Shown here piece after piece: positions 8,706 through 17,809 of a stretch of 64,000 nucleotides of DNA (position 1 is the first letter of the stretch; each line of letters starts with the position of its first letter). The notes below the pieces were generated by a model. The model had not been told where the DNA came from. It did not search any database and worked only from the letters and a program-made list of their open reading frames with translations. The stretch is from Vibrio rotiferianus CAIM 577 = LMG 21460 (lineage in GTDB: Bacteria; Pseudomonadota; Gammaproteobacteria; Enterobacterales; Vibrionaceae): assembly GCF_002741985.1 (NCBI RefSeq), contig NZ_APHW01000108.1:62001-126000 (forward strand), in the 5' to 3' direction. A program made the translations under genes and the position numbers.

Positions 8706-10205
8706 TTACACCTTAGGTAATGTGATGGCGATTTGCGTACCATCCACATGATCGTTCAAAGAGTAGATATACATTTTTCCACCAAGCGCTTGCACACGTT
8801 CTTGCATGCCGCGAACGCCCATGCCTTTCATGCAGTCTTCGGTTTTGAAACCAATGCCGTTGTCAGCGATGTTCAACGAAATGCTCTCGTCAATAGACAA
8901 CTCGATTACGATAGACGTCGCATTCGCGTATTTAGCTGCGTTGTTTAACGCTTCCTGACACAAACGGAATAGGGTGACTTTTAACGTGTCGCCCAAAGAC
9001 TCATAGTCGCCTTGCCAATCAAGCACCACGCGAGTGCCATGATTGTCGAACTCCATTTCACGGGTTAGCTGGTGAACGGAATCTTTCAAATCCAAATCAT
9101 CGAGCATTTTCGGACGCAGTTTGCTCAGCAGATGTTTGGTGGTGTCATAAACATTGAGTGAGAGGTTCTCGATCATGTCGGCACAGCGCGTGTTCATTTC
9201 TGCGTTATCAACGCGCTTAATGATGCTGGCTTGGGTACGAATCGCTGTGATGTTCTGACCAATCTCATCGTGCAGTTCTCTTGCCACGTCACGGCGTACC
9301 GACTCTTCTGCTTGAATGAGCTGTCGGGACAAGGTTTGGTTTCTCGACAATTCGCCACGAAGCTTTTGGTTAAGGTCTTTTTGTTTCTGCACCGCTAAAC
9401 CGAGCATGATTCCCGTTAAGGTTTGCGCCGAAAGGGACAACAGAAGGTCAGTGATTTCTAGATTAGAAACACCACTTCGCGCAGCAATCAAGGCAATACT
9501 GTTTAACATGGTCGCAAGCAGTGCACCTTGCCAACCGTAACGCAGTGCCAAGACAATGATTGGGATCGCCATACAGAAAGGTGCAAATCGAGCCAGTTCA
9601 TCAGGCAAGCTGGTTTGAACCAAAATGCTGGCAATCAACAGCACGCTATAAAGTAGAATATGACGAACTTTGAATTGAACTTCGTTGGCTAACAAGTTCG
9701 AGGTCAGCGGTGACCAAGGGCTTTGGAAGAGATAATTCCAGAGCAAGTAACACATCGGCAGCACCAACAAACCGCCAGCAATGCTCGCCAACCATGCCAT
9801 ATAGACAGATTGGACGTGATAACCAACCGCAAGTACGTTAATGCAAGATGTGACGAGCAACACGACCGCCATCACCGCTAAGTGCTGATTCTGATCGCCT
9901 TTGTAATAATGCTTAGCAAGGTAAACCACGGGAATGCTTAATACGCTGGCTACCAACACCATTAACCATTGCGGCTGTTCAAGCAGCAGAGCCAGTGCAA
10001 CGGTCAACCCCCATTCGGCGAGATAAATCGTTGCCCAATACTTTGTGCGTGTGTGCAGTGTTAGACCCAAACGCAACGCGAAGGGAAACAACAAGATCGC
10101 CAGCTCCGCATCGTTCACAAAGTAATAAGCGATCACCCACAGACAGAACCACGAGCATCCTGTCATGAATAAACCGCAAATGGAGGTGATGGTGTAACTA
10201 CGCAT
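8706..10205 (-). CDS. uhpB: UhpB sensor histidine kinase (MASE1-type membrane domain)
   Basis: 499 residues. The first ~290 form a multi-helix membrane domain typical of UhpB. A HisKA_3 dimerisation domain carries the phospho-acceptor histidine in DVARELHDEIGQNITAI (about residue 313). The HATPase domain shows LFRLCQEALNNAAKYA and ADNGIGF. It receives the signal from UhpC and phosphorylates UhpA. The start ATG shares its A with the uhpA stop (TAATG), a tight translational coupling. Confidence 0.92.
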   Translation of the reverse strand: MRSYTITSICGLFMTGCSWFCLWVIAYYFVNDAELAILLFPFALRLGLTLHTRTKYWATIYLAEWGLTVALALLLEQPQWLMVLVASVLSIPVVYLAKHYYKGDQNQHLAVMAVVLLVTSCINVLAVGYHVQSVYMAWLASIAGGLLVLPMCYLLWNYLFQSPWSPLTSNLLANEVQFKVRHILLYSVLLIASILVQTSLPDELARFAPFCMAIPIIVLALRYGWQGALLATMLNSIALIAARSGVSNLEITDLLLSLSAQTLTGIMLGLAVQKQKDLNQKLRGELSRNQTLSRQLIQAEESVRRDVARELHDEIGQNITAIRTQASIIKRVDNAEMNTRCADMIENLSLNVYDTTKHLLSKLRPKMLDDLDLKDSVHQLTREMEFDNHGTRVVLDWQGDYESLGDTLKVTLFRLCQEALNNAAKYANATSIVIELSIDESISLNIADNGIGFKTEDCMKGMGVRGMQERVQALGGKMYIYSLNDHVDGTQIAITLPKV

Positions 10206-10813
10206 TAAAACGACTCTTGCGAGAATAATTTGGCGAGCTCAACGTTGTTCTTCACGCCAAGCTTATCCATGGCGTTTGCACGGTGAACGTGAACCGTTTT
10301 ATGGCTTAAGCCAAGCTCAGTGGCGATGGACTTCACATCTAAACCACGAGCCAGCAATTGGCACACTTCGTTTTCTCGGCGAGTCAGTTGAGTTAGCGTC
10401 GCTGCTTTGTCACTTGGTGTCGCGAGCTTCAATGCAATATCCGGCGTTAAGTAACAACCGCCCGATGCACTGGTTCTTACTGCTTGAATCAACTCGTCAG
10501 GGCTACAACGTTTACTTAGGTAACCTTTCGCGCCCAGTTTGAGTGACTTTTCAACCATTGCGGGAGAGTCGTGTACGCTAAGCATGACACAAGCAATGCC
10601 AGAAGGGATTTCGGAGAGTAGGGTAAGCCCACTTTCGTCTGCCATCGAGATATCTAGGATAACTACATTTGGCTTGCACGCAGGTAATCCCACTCGAGCT
10701 TCTGCTACCGAGCTAAATTCACCTACAACATTCATATCTGTTTCAAGGCTCAACAACTGAGCAAATCCAGAGCGAACAATGACATGGTCATCGACAAGCG
10801 CTACGTTAATCAT
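10205..10813 (-). CDS. uhpA: UhpA response regulator (NarL/FixJ family)
   Basis: About 202 residues. Receiver domain with acidic pocket ALVDDH, phospho-acceptor in VVILDISMADESG (about residue 54) and conserved Lys in LGAKGYLSK. The C-terminal LuxR-type HTH is LTRRENEVCQLLARGLDVKS followed by LSHKTVHVHRANAMDKLGV. I chose the ATG at 10813 (MINVALVDDH); a TTG four codons upstream is possible. In E. coli phospho-UhpA activates uhpT; the palindrome at 12503-12519 is the likely site here. Confidence 0.92.
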   Translation of the reverse strand: MINVALVDDHVIVRSGFAQLLSLETDMNVVGEFSSVAEARVGLPACKPNVVILDISMADESGLTLLSEIPSGIACVMLSVHDSPAMVEKSLKLGAKGYLSKRCSPDELIQAVRTSASGGCYLTPDIALKLATPSDKAATLTQLTRRENEVCQLLARGLDVKSIATELGLSHKTVHVHRANAMDKLGVKNNVELAKLFSQESF

Positions 10814-10961
10814 CTTAAATACCAAACTTCAGCAATACACAAACGAAAATGAGCTCAATACCAATTGGCGCGAGATAGGAGACAATCCTTTGGCACCTTT
10901 GATATAGAGAGCTCAATAAAAACCTACAATGATACTAAATTGACCCAGTTTATTTAATGAT

Positions 10962-10990
10962 CTCGCGCTTTGACTGGCAAAGCGCGCGAG
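10962..10990 (-). terminator. Hairpin after uhpT
   Basis: CTCGCGCTTTG (10962-10972) pairs with CAAAGCGCGCGAG (10978-10990) with a two-base bulge. It lies directly downstream of the uhpT stop. No U-run follows on the minus strand, so termination may be partial, letting some transcription continue into uhpABC. Confidence 0.5.
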
Positions 10991-10994
10991 TTGG

Positions 10995-12392
10995 TTAAGC
11001 TTGGTTTTCGGCGAGTTCAAGCTTCTTCTTGTTTTGACGAATCTTTTTCTCTTCCGCGATAGCTACGAAAGCAAGCAAAACAATACAAATCATGGCGGAG
11101 GTATCTAGGGCAGCAAACGTGCCTTTCCAACCAGTTAGACCAAAGATTGGTGTGCCATCTGCAATCATACCAAGACCCAGTTTCGCGAAGCTGTCACCAA
11201 TTAGGTAAGCGAATGTGCCTTTGACGCCATCTGCAACACTGATTGCTTTTTTAGGAACAAAGCCAACCGCAGCAACACCGATAAGAAGTTGAGGACCAAA
11301 CACTAGGAAGCCAAGAACAAATAGCGACGCTAGGTACATGAACTCGCTGGTTGCGTGTTGGTAGAACTCTAGTGATACGATGATCAAACCCAAAGAAACA
11401 CAAGCCACTAACGCACGGCGACCGTTTGCAAGGTCAGACAGGTAACCCCACATCAATGTGCCGACTAACGCACCCACTTCGAATAGGGTAAAGCCAGAGA
11501 TTGCAGCTTCTTTTGATAGACCAAGTTCTTGGTATGCGTAAACCGTTGACCATTGGTCGATACCGATACGCACGATGTAAAGGAAGATGTTTGCGAAGCA
11601 AAGTAGCCAGATTACTTTGTTTTTTAGAACGTACTCAACAAAGATCTCTTTCTTAGTCATTTGATTTTCTTCAGCCGCTTCGTCTTCTTCGCTGACTGCT
11701 TCATCAAATAGCTCTTCTACTTTACCTAGACCATATGCTTCTGGAGAATCATTACCAAAACGCATACCGATGAAACCAACGATGATCGCGATGATAGAAG
11801 GGAATACGAACATGCCGATTACGTGACCGTCGAACAAGTAGTTAGCACCAAACAGAGCGACACCAGCAGCACCTGCACCACCTACGTTGTGAGACATGTT
11901 CCAAAGGCCTAGGTAAGAACCACGCTTGTTACGCGGCGTCCACTTAGTAATGGTCGAGTAACTAGAAGGGCCACCAGTACTTTGGAAGAAACCACTTAGT
12001 GCGTAGAACGCCACCATCAAGAACAAGCTCGCGCTTCCACCGCCCATGCTGAAACTGAAACCAAGCATTGCCAGACCAGAAAGGATAAGCATGAAAGGAA
12101 GGAACTGCTTGGTGTTCTTACCATCGGCATAGTAGGAAACCACGGTCTTACCGATACCGTAAGTGATCGAGAAACCCAGACCAATCAAACCTAGATCTGT
12201 CATCGACAAACCGTAAGTAGAAATCATGTCGTTTTGTGCGACGTTGAAGTTTTTACGGATCAGGTACATGGTCAAGTAACCAATGAATACCACTAGGTAA
12301 GATTGGATAAATGGTTTGAACCACATTTTTCTACGCGCTTCGACTGGAAGGTCTAGGGTAGGCTTCCGGACTTGTTCAAGGAATTTTAACAT
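10995..12392 (-). CDS. uhpT: Hexose-6-phosphate:phosphate antiporter UhpT
   Basis: 465 residues. The N-terminus MLKFLEQVRKPTLDLPVEAR is near-identical to E. coli UhpT, which fixes the start at the ATG of 12392. Twelve membrane helices; OPA signature regions include YLIRKNFNVAQNDMISTYG and GFFQSTGGPSSYSTITKWTP. It imports glucose 6-phosphate, mannose 6-phosphate and similar esters in exchange for phosphate. An acidic insert (EELFDEAVSEEDEAAEENQ) sits in the central cytoplasmic loop. Unlike the E. coli uhpABCT order, uhpT lies upstream of uhpA here, with its own regulatory region. Confidence 0.95.
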   Translation of the reverse strand: MLKFLEQVRKPTLDLPVEARRKMWFKPFIQSYLVVFIGYLTMYLIRKNFNVAQNDMISTYGLSMTDLGLIGLGFSITYGIGKTVVSYYADGKNTKQFLPFMLILSGLAMLGFSFSMGGGSASLFLMVAFYALSGFFQSTGGPSSYSTITKWTPRNKRGSYLGLWNMSHNVGGAGAAGVALFGANYLFDGHVIGMFVFPSIIAIIVGFIGMRFGNDSPEAYGLGKVEELFDEAVSEEDEAAEENQMTKKEIFVEYVLKNKVIWLLCFANIFLYIVRIGIDQWSTVYAYQELGLSKEAAISGFTLFEVGALVGTLMWGYLSDLANGRRALVACVSLGLIIVSLEFYQHATSEFMYLASLFVLGFLVFGPQLLIGVAAVGFVPKKAISVADGVKGTFAYLIGDSFAKLGLGMIADGTPIFGLTGWKGTFAALDTSAMICIVLLAFVAIAEEKKIRQNKKKLELAENQA

Positions 12393-12769
12393 CGTGAACT
12401 CTCTTGTATTAGTGTGATGCACTTGCGTGCTCGCTTTCTTTTAACTGTCGGCGATTGTAGAGAGTCCGCTTTTGAACCACATGAGAGGAGGGCTTAGATC
12501 GACTAGGAAAAATTCCTAGAAAACTAAAATTGAACCTGAAAGCGTGAAAATCGTCACATTCATAGTTCTATAAATAGAAGTGCGAATAAGTATATATGGC
12601 GTGAATTGGCAAGTATTAATATGGCTGCAGAGTTATGTTCTCATATCTAGACGAATAGACTCGTCTAACCCTGAGTGAGTCGTCTCTCAATATCACATAG
12701 CACTTAGGGCGCGACTAATGACAGCATGGACGTTTGTGCATAAACTAGAATAATCCTCGGTATTTTAAG
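12393..12769. promoter_or_regulatory. Divergent regulatory region between uhpT and the AraC gene
   Basis: A 377-base non-coding interval. On the uhpT side a TACAAT -10 candidate (complement of 12454-12459) lacks a recognisable -35 hexamer, as expected of an activator-dependent promoter, and a perfect palindrome lies upstream of it. Nothing distinctive was recognised towards the AraC gene. Confidence 0.5.
12503..12519. promoter_or_regulatory. Probable UhpA operator upstream of uhpT
   Basis: Perfect inverted repeat CTAGGAA-AAA-TTCCTAG. It is centred about 119 bases upstream of the uhpT start and about 55 upstream of the -10 candidate, a typical activator position. The TAGGAA/TTCCTA form resembles sites of NarL/FixJ-type regulators. 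Assignment to UhpA is inferred from position and regulator class. Confidence 0.55.
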
Positions 12770-13777
12770 ATGATAGCTTGCATGCCCAATACAGATATCC
12801 CTTTGGTCCACTCGGAAGAAGTAAAGTTGTTTGCCACGATGCTCAACGAACTCGATGGCGATATTCATTCCTTACTCGAAACCGCACGTATGCCACAAGA
12901 TATTTTGTCCAACAATTCCCTTGATACGTTTGTACCGGAAAGTGCACTAAAGTCAGTATTCCAAACCTTAGGTGAGCGTGCATCGCCTGAGAAGTTTGCC
13001 TTGCTAACTTGGACGCTTTGCCACGACATCTACGTTCCTAGGTTTGCCAATCAAATTACCCAAACGCACTCACTTAAAGCGGCATTAGAAGAAGTCTCTG
13101 AATTGCTAAAACAGATCTCCGATAACGTCAGTATTTCTGTCCAATCTAGTGGCGGTAAATGGTGGCTCGTTAGAGAAAAGCAGAACGCAGATAGAGAGTG
13201 GTTTCGTTATGCAGAAATGTTCTCTGCCATGTTTATGAATGAATTGTTGAAGAAGTTGATTGGTACGCAATGGAGACTAGCAGAAGTCGGAATCCAAGAT
13301 GTCGAAGCAGAGCCGTTCCACCAACTCCCGGGAATGAAAAGTGCCCAGTTTTTTACTGGACGCCCCGTTACCGCAATTTCTATTCCTAATGAATGGATTG
13401 ATAAAGCGATAGTTTTTTCGCCATCACAAGCCGTTCATCATACAGCTATTCGTGGTGATGACGATAAGTTTAGTGCCGCCTTAGCAAGAGCACTAACCCC
13501 ATACCTCTCTATGGGTAAAATCTCGATTCAGTTTGCTGGTGAATTGATTGATATGAATGCTCGAACCATTCAAAGACGCCTAGCAAATGAGAACACAACA
13601 TATCGCGAAGTGATTGAAGGACTAGTGTTTAAACAAACACTAGAACTGTTAGCTGACCGAGACCTCAGTATTACACATATAGCGCTTAAAACAGGTTACT
13701 CAGATTCTGCTCATTTCACCCGAGCATTTAAGCGAATGATGAATCTCACGCCTAAAGCATATCGTCAGTCTTTGTAA
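12770..13777 (+). CDS. AraC-family transcriptional regulator
   Basis: 335 residues, with an arabinose-binding-like N-terminal domain and a C-terminal AraC HTH (ELIDMNARTIQRRLANENTT, then ITHIALKTGYSDSAHFTRAF). The architecture matches the regulator at 860-1873, but the sequences differ. ATG at 12770 and ATG at 12782 (MPNTDIPLVH) are both possible; neither has a strong Shine-Dalgarno. It precedes the amidohydrolase/DUF3299/porin run on the same strand and may regulate it. Confidence 0.85.
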   Translation: MIACMPNTDIPLVHSEEVKLFATMLNELDGDIHSLLETARMPQDILSNNSLDTFVPESALKSVFQTLGERASPEKFALLTWTLCHDIYVPRFANQITQTHSLKAALEEVSELLKQISDNVSISVQSSGGKWWLVREKQNADREWFRYAEMFSAMFMNELLKKLIGTQWRLAEVGIQDVEAEPFHQLPGMKSAQFFTGRPVTAISIPNEWIDKAIVFSPSQAVHHTAIRGDDDKFSAALARALTPYLSMGKISIQFAGELIDMNARTIQRRLANENTTYREVIEGLVFKQTLELLADRDLSITHIALKTGYSDSAHFTRAFKRMMNLTPKAYRQSL

Positions 13778-13794
13778 TCATTACTAACACATAA

Positions 13795-13823
13795 AGCCTC
13801 TGGATTTTTGGAGGTTTTAGTGT
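13795..13823 (+). terminator. Weak hairpin after the AraC gene
   Basis: AAGCCTC and GAGGTTTT flank a T-rich loop just after the AraC stop codon. The remaining ~240 bases to the amidohydrolase contain only a 20-codon hydrophobic frame (13932-13994) without a ribosome binding site. Confidence 0.4.
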
Positions 13824-14060
13824 GAATTCACATTACAGAGTTAATATCGCATGTTGTCATGTAAAGGCAATTAACCCTGCTTGAACTTCTTCATTATTAC
13901 TCCTAGTTTTAACGTAAGCCGTCTGTTTCATATGTACTTTTTGTATTTGGTGATTATTTGTCTTTGGTTATCACTGAATCAGGCGCCCTCATAACACCAC
14001 TGTTCTTACAGGGAAGTTATAGGAAATGGACCCCAACTATCCAAAAACGTAGGTGTAATA

Positions 14061-15392
14061 ATGACAATTTCTAAGAAGAACCTTTCTTTCATTGCGCTAT
14101 CTTGTGCATTTGCCTTAAACGCGAATGCAGCCTCGACACTGTTTACTAACGTGGATGTTTTTAATGGTACGGATGAAAAGCTACTTCAAAACCAGAACGT
14201 CTTAGTCGTGGATAACATGATTAAGGAAATCTCATCGAAGCCAATTAAAACCGACAAGAAAACTACGACGATTAACGGTGAAGGCTTAACCATGATTCCT
14301 GGCTTGATCGATATGCACTCCCACATGTGCATTCAGGAGGGTATGTTGGTTGGTAGAGATGGTTATGATCAAATGGCGATGGGCGCTCGTGCTCATGTCT
14401 CCATGATGTAGTATCTCGACCAAGGCTTTACGACCGCTCGTGATGCTGGCTGCAATATTCTTGGGATAGCAAAAGAAATCAACAATGGTTTGCTTGAAGG
14501 GCCGAGATTGTTCCCAGCTGGCGGTTTCTTGAGCCAAACTGGTGGTCACGCGGATACAGGCAGCTTTAACGATGTTCCTGGGCGTGTTGATGATCTTGAA
14601 CGTCATGGTTTTGGCTATATCGTCGATGGCGAAACGGAAGCTCGCCGAGCCGCACGTCAGAACCTTCGATCAGGAGCAACTCAAATTAAAATCATGGCTG
14701 GCGGTGGTGTTGCGAGTGAGTTCGATCCAATTCACATGACGCAATTCTCCAAACAAGAGATGGAAGCGATTGTAGGCGTCGCCGAAGATTACGGCACGTA
14801 TGTGATGGCCCACGCTTATCATGATCGTTCGGTTAACCGTGCCATTGATGCTGGCGTCAAAGTCATCGAGCATAACTTCCTTATCTCTGAGGAAACCATT
14901 AAGCGAATGAAAGAGAAGGGCGTAGCACTTTCTGCACAAGCGGTGATGTCTCTCGAAGCGTTTGCCGAACCTGAAAAGATCACCTTCTTCAGTCCAGATC
15001 AAAAAGCCAAAGCGACCAAGGTAAACGAAGGCGCGAAACAAATGTTTGAATGGGCACGTAAATACGACCTGTTGATTGTGACGGGCGGCGATATGTTTGG
15101 TCCGGCTTACAATACACGCCAAGCAGACAATATGGTATGGATGGAAAAAGTCGGGTTTACGCCGTATCAGATCATGAAAATGGGCACATCGAACGCAGCG
15201 GAAGTCTTGAGCTGGTCGGGTGGTATGAACCCTTATAAATACGGAAAACTAGGCGTGGTAGAGCCGGGGGCTTATGCTGATGTTGTGCTGGTGGACGGAA
15301 ATCCTCTGCAAGACATCACAATTCTTAACGATTACCAAGATAAATTCAAAGTAATTATGAAAGACGGCAAGATCCACAAGAACACCTTGTAG
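14061..15392 (+). pseudogene. Secreted amidohydrolase (M38-like metallo-dependent hydrolase) interrupted by one amber codon
   Basis: One reading frame of 444 codons, broken only by TAG at 14409-14411 (codon 117). Translation on both sides fits one protein: signal peptide ending NANA, metal motif DMHSHM near residue 90, then YLDQGFTTARDAGC, the metal-site histidines in VMAHAYHDR and VIEHNFLI, and the late aspartate in VTGGDMFG. The family hydrolyses cyclic amides or Xaa-Pro-type dipeptides; the substrate is unknown. The stop could be a CAG-to-TAG change. Unless the amber is suppressed or is a sequencing error, the product is a 116-residue fragment without a complete active site. Confidence 0.8.
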
Positions 15393-15472
15393 TAAACTCT
15401 TTCGACTATTTGGGGGCACAGGTTGTCCCCAAATTTTTCTCAAAAAGACAAAGAACCTATTCAAGGGAACGT

Positions 15473-16105
15473 ATGAAGAAGTACCTATTGGCTGGCTTAG
15501 TTTTGCTAGCTTCATCGAATGTATCTGCCGATCAATTGAGCTGGGAGCAACTGCTGCCGGTGAATGTTCCTCAAATTGAAGACCCATTTGTAAAACTCAC
15601 CGATCAACAGCTTTTCGAACTTGGTTCTCTTGCTAGGTATCGCGATTCTCAAAATCTCAATGACCAGCAAAAGCAAACCATGAAAGAGTTGGAAGATAGC
15701 TTAAAAGCTGACGATTTAAACATTGAATGGCTGTTCAAAAAGCGCAAAGAAATTACTCAACATCGTCGCATGCTAGCGTCGACGCCAAACGTAACACTAA
15801 CAGAAGAAACGTATGAAATTCCTGGTTTTGTAACGCCTGTAGAATTTAACAATGACGTTGTCACAAAATTCTTTCTTGTTCCAACCATGGGCGCTTGTAT
15901 CCATACGCCACCACCACCAGCAAACCAGATTGTATTAGTCGATTACCCGAAAGGCCTAAAGCTCACATCTCTTTACGAACCTATTTGGGTTAAAGGGGAT
16001 CTGCACATTAAAAAGACCAAAGCGGATGTATCTTATTCGGATGGAGCTGCAAACGTAGAGACTATTTACCAAATGGATGATGTCTCTATTCGACCTTATC
16101 AGTAA
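15473..16105 (+). CDS. DUF3299-family exported protein
   Basis: 210 residues from the ATG at 15473, chosen because it begins a clean signal peptide (MKKYLLAGLVLLASSNVSA) and has AAGGGA upstream. The conserved core is FFLVPTMGACIHTPPPPANQ near residues 137-156, the hallmark of DUF3299 proteins, which are exported and often neighbour transport or metal-related genes. Function is not established. It lies 80 bases after the amidohydrolase and 111 before the porin. Confidence 0.8.
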   Translation: MKKYLLAGLVLLASSNVSADQLSWEQLLPVNVPQIEDPFVKLTDQQLFELGSLARYRDSQNLNDQQKQTMKELEDSLKADDLNIEWLFKKRKEITQHRRMLASTPNVTLTEETYEIPGFVTPVEFNNDVVTKFFLVPTMGACIHTPPPPANQIVLVDYPKGLKLTSLYEPIWVKGDLHIKKTKADVSYSDGAANVETIYQMDDVSIRPYQ

Positions 16106-16216
16106 GAATCGAATACAGAAAATCCAGAAAGCAGTGAGCTGTCGCTTAATGGCAATTTTCAAAAATCTGAATCATTAAACTCTTGTTGTATACATCAACT
16201 TAATGAGAAGCCAGAT

Positions 16217-17443
16217 ATGAAAGTAACTGTTCCAAAGCTTAGTTCTATCGCTCTTTCACTTGTAATGGCGTCATCGGTTAATGCGGCAAACTTCGGTAGC
16301 CCAAATTCGGTAGACAATACTATAACAGAAAACACTCGCGAAAAACGCACATGGCGAGAGTTGCTAGCCGAAGATCATAACTTAACGTTTGGTTTGGATT
16401 ACCAAGCGCTTGGCTTAACGGCCTCTGACCCACAAAGTGCCGGTGAAGATGCCGCAAGTGCTGGCGTAGCGCGTTTTTATGGTAGTTGGAATTTGGTAGG
16501 TCTTGAATCTGGTAATACTGGTGGATTGGTTTGGAAAGTGGAACACCGCCATGCTTACAGTAAATTATCGCCAAAAGAGTTTAGCTTTATCGGTAACGGG
16601 TTAGGTTACGCGGGCATGATTGGTTCTGCATATAGCGATCAAGGCGCGCGTTTAACCAACCTTTACTGGCAGCAGCAACTGAATGGTGGAAAAACCGCGT
16701 TCATGGTCGGCTTTTTAGATACAAGTGACTATGTTGATACATATGCATTAGCCAGTCCTTGGACAGGTTTTACTAACCTTGCTTTCAGTACAGGCGGAGG
16801 GGCAATTGGTCTGCCTGATGATGGTATTCTTGGCTTAGCCGTTGGACACATGCTGACAGATAACTTCTATATGGTTGCTGGTGTGGCTGATGGTAAAGGT
16901 CGTTCAGACAATCCTTTTGATGGCTTCGATACCTTATTCAACGATCATAAATTGTTTACGACGTTTGAACTGGGTTGGACGGCTTCTCAAGATCAAATCT
17001 ATACCGATAACGTCCACCTAACGGCGTGGCATTTGGATGGCGACACGCAGCATAACCTAACGAATAAAGACAGCGGGCAGGGTATTAACTTTTCAGCAAG
17101 TTATTTTGCTACAGAGCAATTGATGCCATTTGTTCGCGGTGGTTTCTCGGAAGGTGATGTAGCGCTTTATGATCGCTCGCTAACGGTGGGGATTGGTTAC
17201 TTTGGTTTAGGTAAACCAACCAACAACCTAGGCTTCGCGGTTAACTGGAGCCATGTAAACGATAACCTAGAACACGCTTATGGTGTGGATGACTCTGAAC
17301 AATTTACCGCCGAGCTTTACTACAACATGCAGTTGAACGACTACATTCAAATCACACCGGATATTCAGTACATCAAAGACCCAGCATTTTCGAACAAAAG
17401 TAGCACTTGGGTATTAGGTCTTCGCGCGAGAATATTCATCTAG
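16217..17443 (+). CDS. Carbohydrate-selective porin, OprB family
   Basis: 408 residues: signal peptide (cleavage likely after SSVNA), then a beta-barrel of the OprB type with WKVEHRHAYSKLSP, the loop AFSTGGGAIGLPDDGILG, and the final strands ITPDIQYIKDPAFSN and WVLGLRARIFI ending in an aromatic/hydrophobic residue. Expected in the outer membrane as a sugar diffusion channel. Same strand and close spacing suggest co-expression with the amidohydrolase and DUF3299 genes. Confidence 0.88.
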   Translation: MKVTVPKLSSIALSLVMASSVNAANFGSPNSVDNTITENTREKRTWRELLAEDHNLTFGLDYQALGLTASDPQSAGEDAASAGVARFYGSWNLVGLESGNTGGLVWKVEHRHAYSKLSPKEFSFIGNGLGYAGMIGSAYSDQGARLTNLYWQQQLNGGKTAFMVGFLDTSDYVDTYALASPWTGFTNLAFSTGGGAIGLPDDGILGLAVGHMLTDNFYMVAGVADGKGRSDNPFDGFDTLFNDHKLFTTFELGWTASQDQIYTDNVHLTAWHLDGDTQHNLTNKDSGQGINFSASYFATEQLMPFVRGGFSEGDVALYDRSLTVGIGYFGLGKPTNNLGFAVNWSHVNDNLEHAYGVDDSEQFTAELYYNMQLNDYIQITPDIQYIKDPAFSNKSSTWVLGLRARIFI

Positions 17444-17467
17444 ATGATTATGTTTGTTTGCCTTACT

Positions 17468-17504
17468 AAGAATAACTGTATATAAATACAGTTATTCTTG
17501 TTTT
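17468..17504 (+). terminator. Rho-independent terminator after the porin gene
   Basis: Fourteen-base perfect arms (17468-17481 and 17486-17499) around a four-base loop, followed by GTTTT. The stem is AT-rich but long. Confidence 0.75.
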
Positions 17505-17542
17505 GGGTTAATTTTGCTATCGCAAAGAGAAAGGGAAAGGCA

Positions 17543-17761
17543 ATGAACATCGCGTTAAGAGACAAAATCATTCAGGTGTGTAAGAAGAAAATAGAGCAGA
17601 AAGGCGACAATGTTGGCGTGTCCTTTTATGCCTTTTTCGCTAATAAGAATGACAATCCTGAGCTATTGATGGAAGCCGCAACCTGGTGGATTCAAACTCA
17701 TCAACTTGACCACTTCGAAAAAGCGACCAGAATTATTCATTTAGTCGAATCCGAAATGTAG
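17543..17761 (+). CDS. Small cytoplasmic protein, DUF6500-like
   Basis: 72 residues from the ATG at 17543, preceded by AAGGGAAAGG. The protein (MNIALRDKIIQVCKKKIEQK...) is soluble and mixed alpha-helical with no signal sequence. I believe it belongs to DUF6500, but this is from memory and uncertain. It has terminators on both sides, so it appears to be its own transcription unit. Confidence 0.65.
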   Translation: MNIALRDKIIQVCKKKIEQKGDNVGVSFYAFFANKNDNPELLMEAATWWIQTHQLDHFEKATRIIHLVESEM

Positions 17762-17786
17762 AAAGGGGCACATAACGTGCCCCTTT
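17762..17786. terminator. Bidirectional terminator
   Basis: Perfect ten-base stem AAAGGGGCAC (17762-17771) / GTGCCCCTTT (17777-17786) with a five-base loop, between the small gene and the convergent CoA-disulfide reductase. Confidence 0.85.
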
Positions 17787-17809
17787 GTCTAACTAGGCAG
17801 AATTAGAGA

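Noticed and set aside
13932..13994. 20-residue hydrophobic peptide frame before the amidohydrolase
   Set aside because: No Shine-Dalgarno and no context; easily produced by chance in AT-rich DNA.
14670..15122. 150-codon open frame on the minus strand
   Set aside because: Fully antisense to the amidohydrolase gene, has no family resemblance, and the plus-strand protein explains the sequence.
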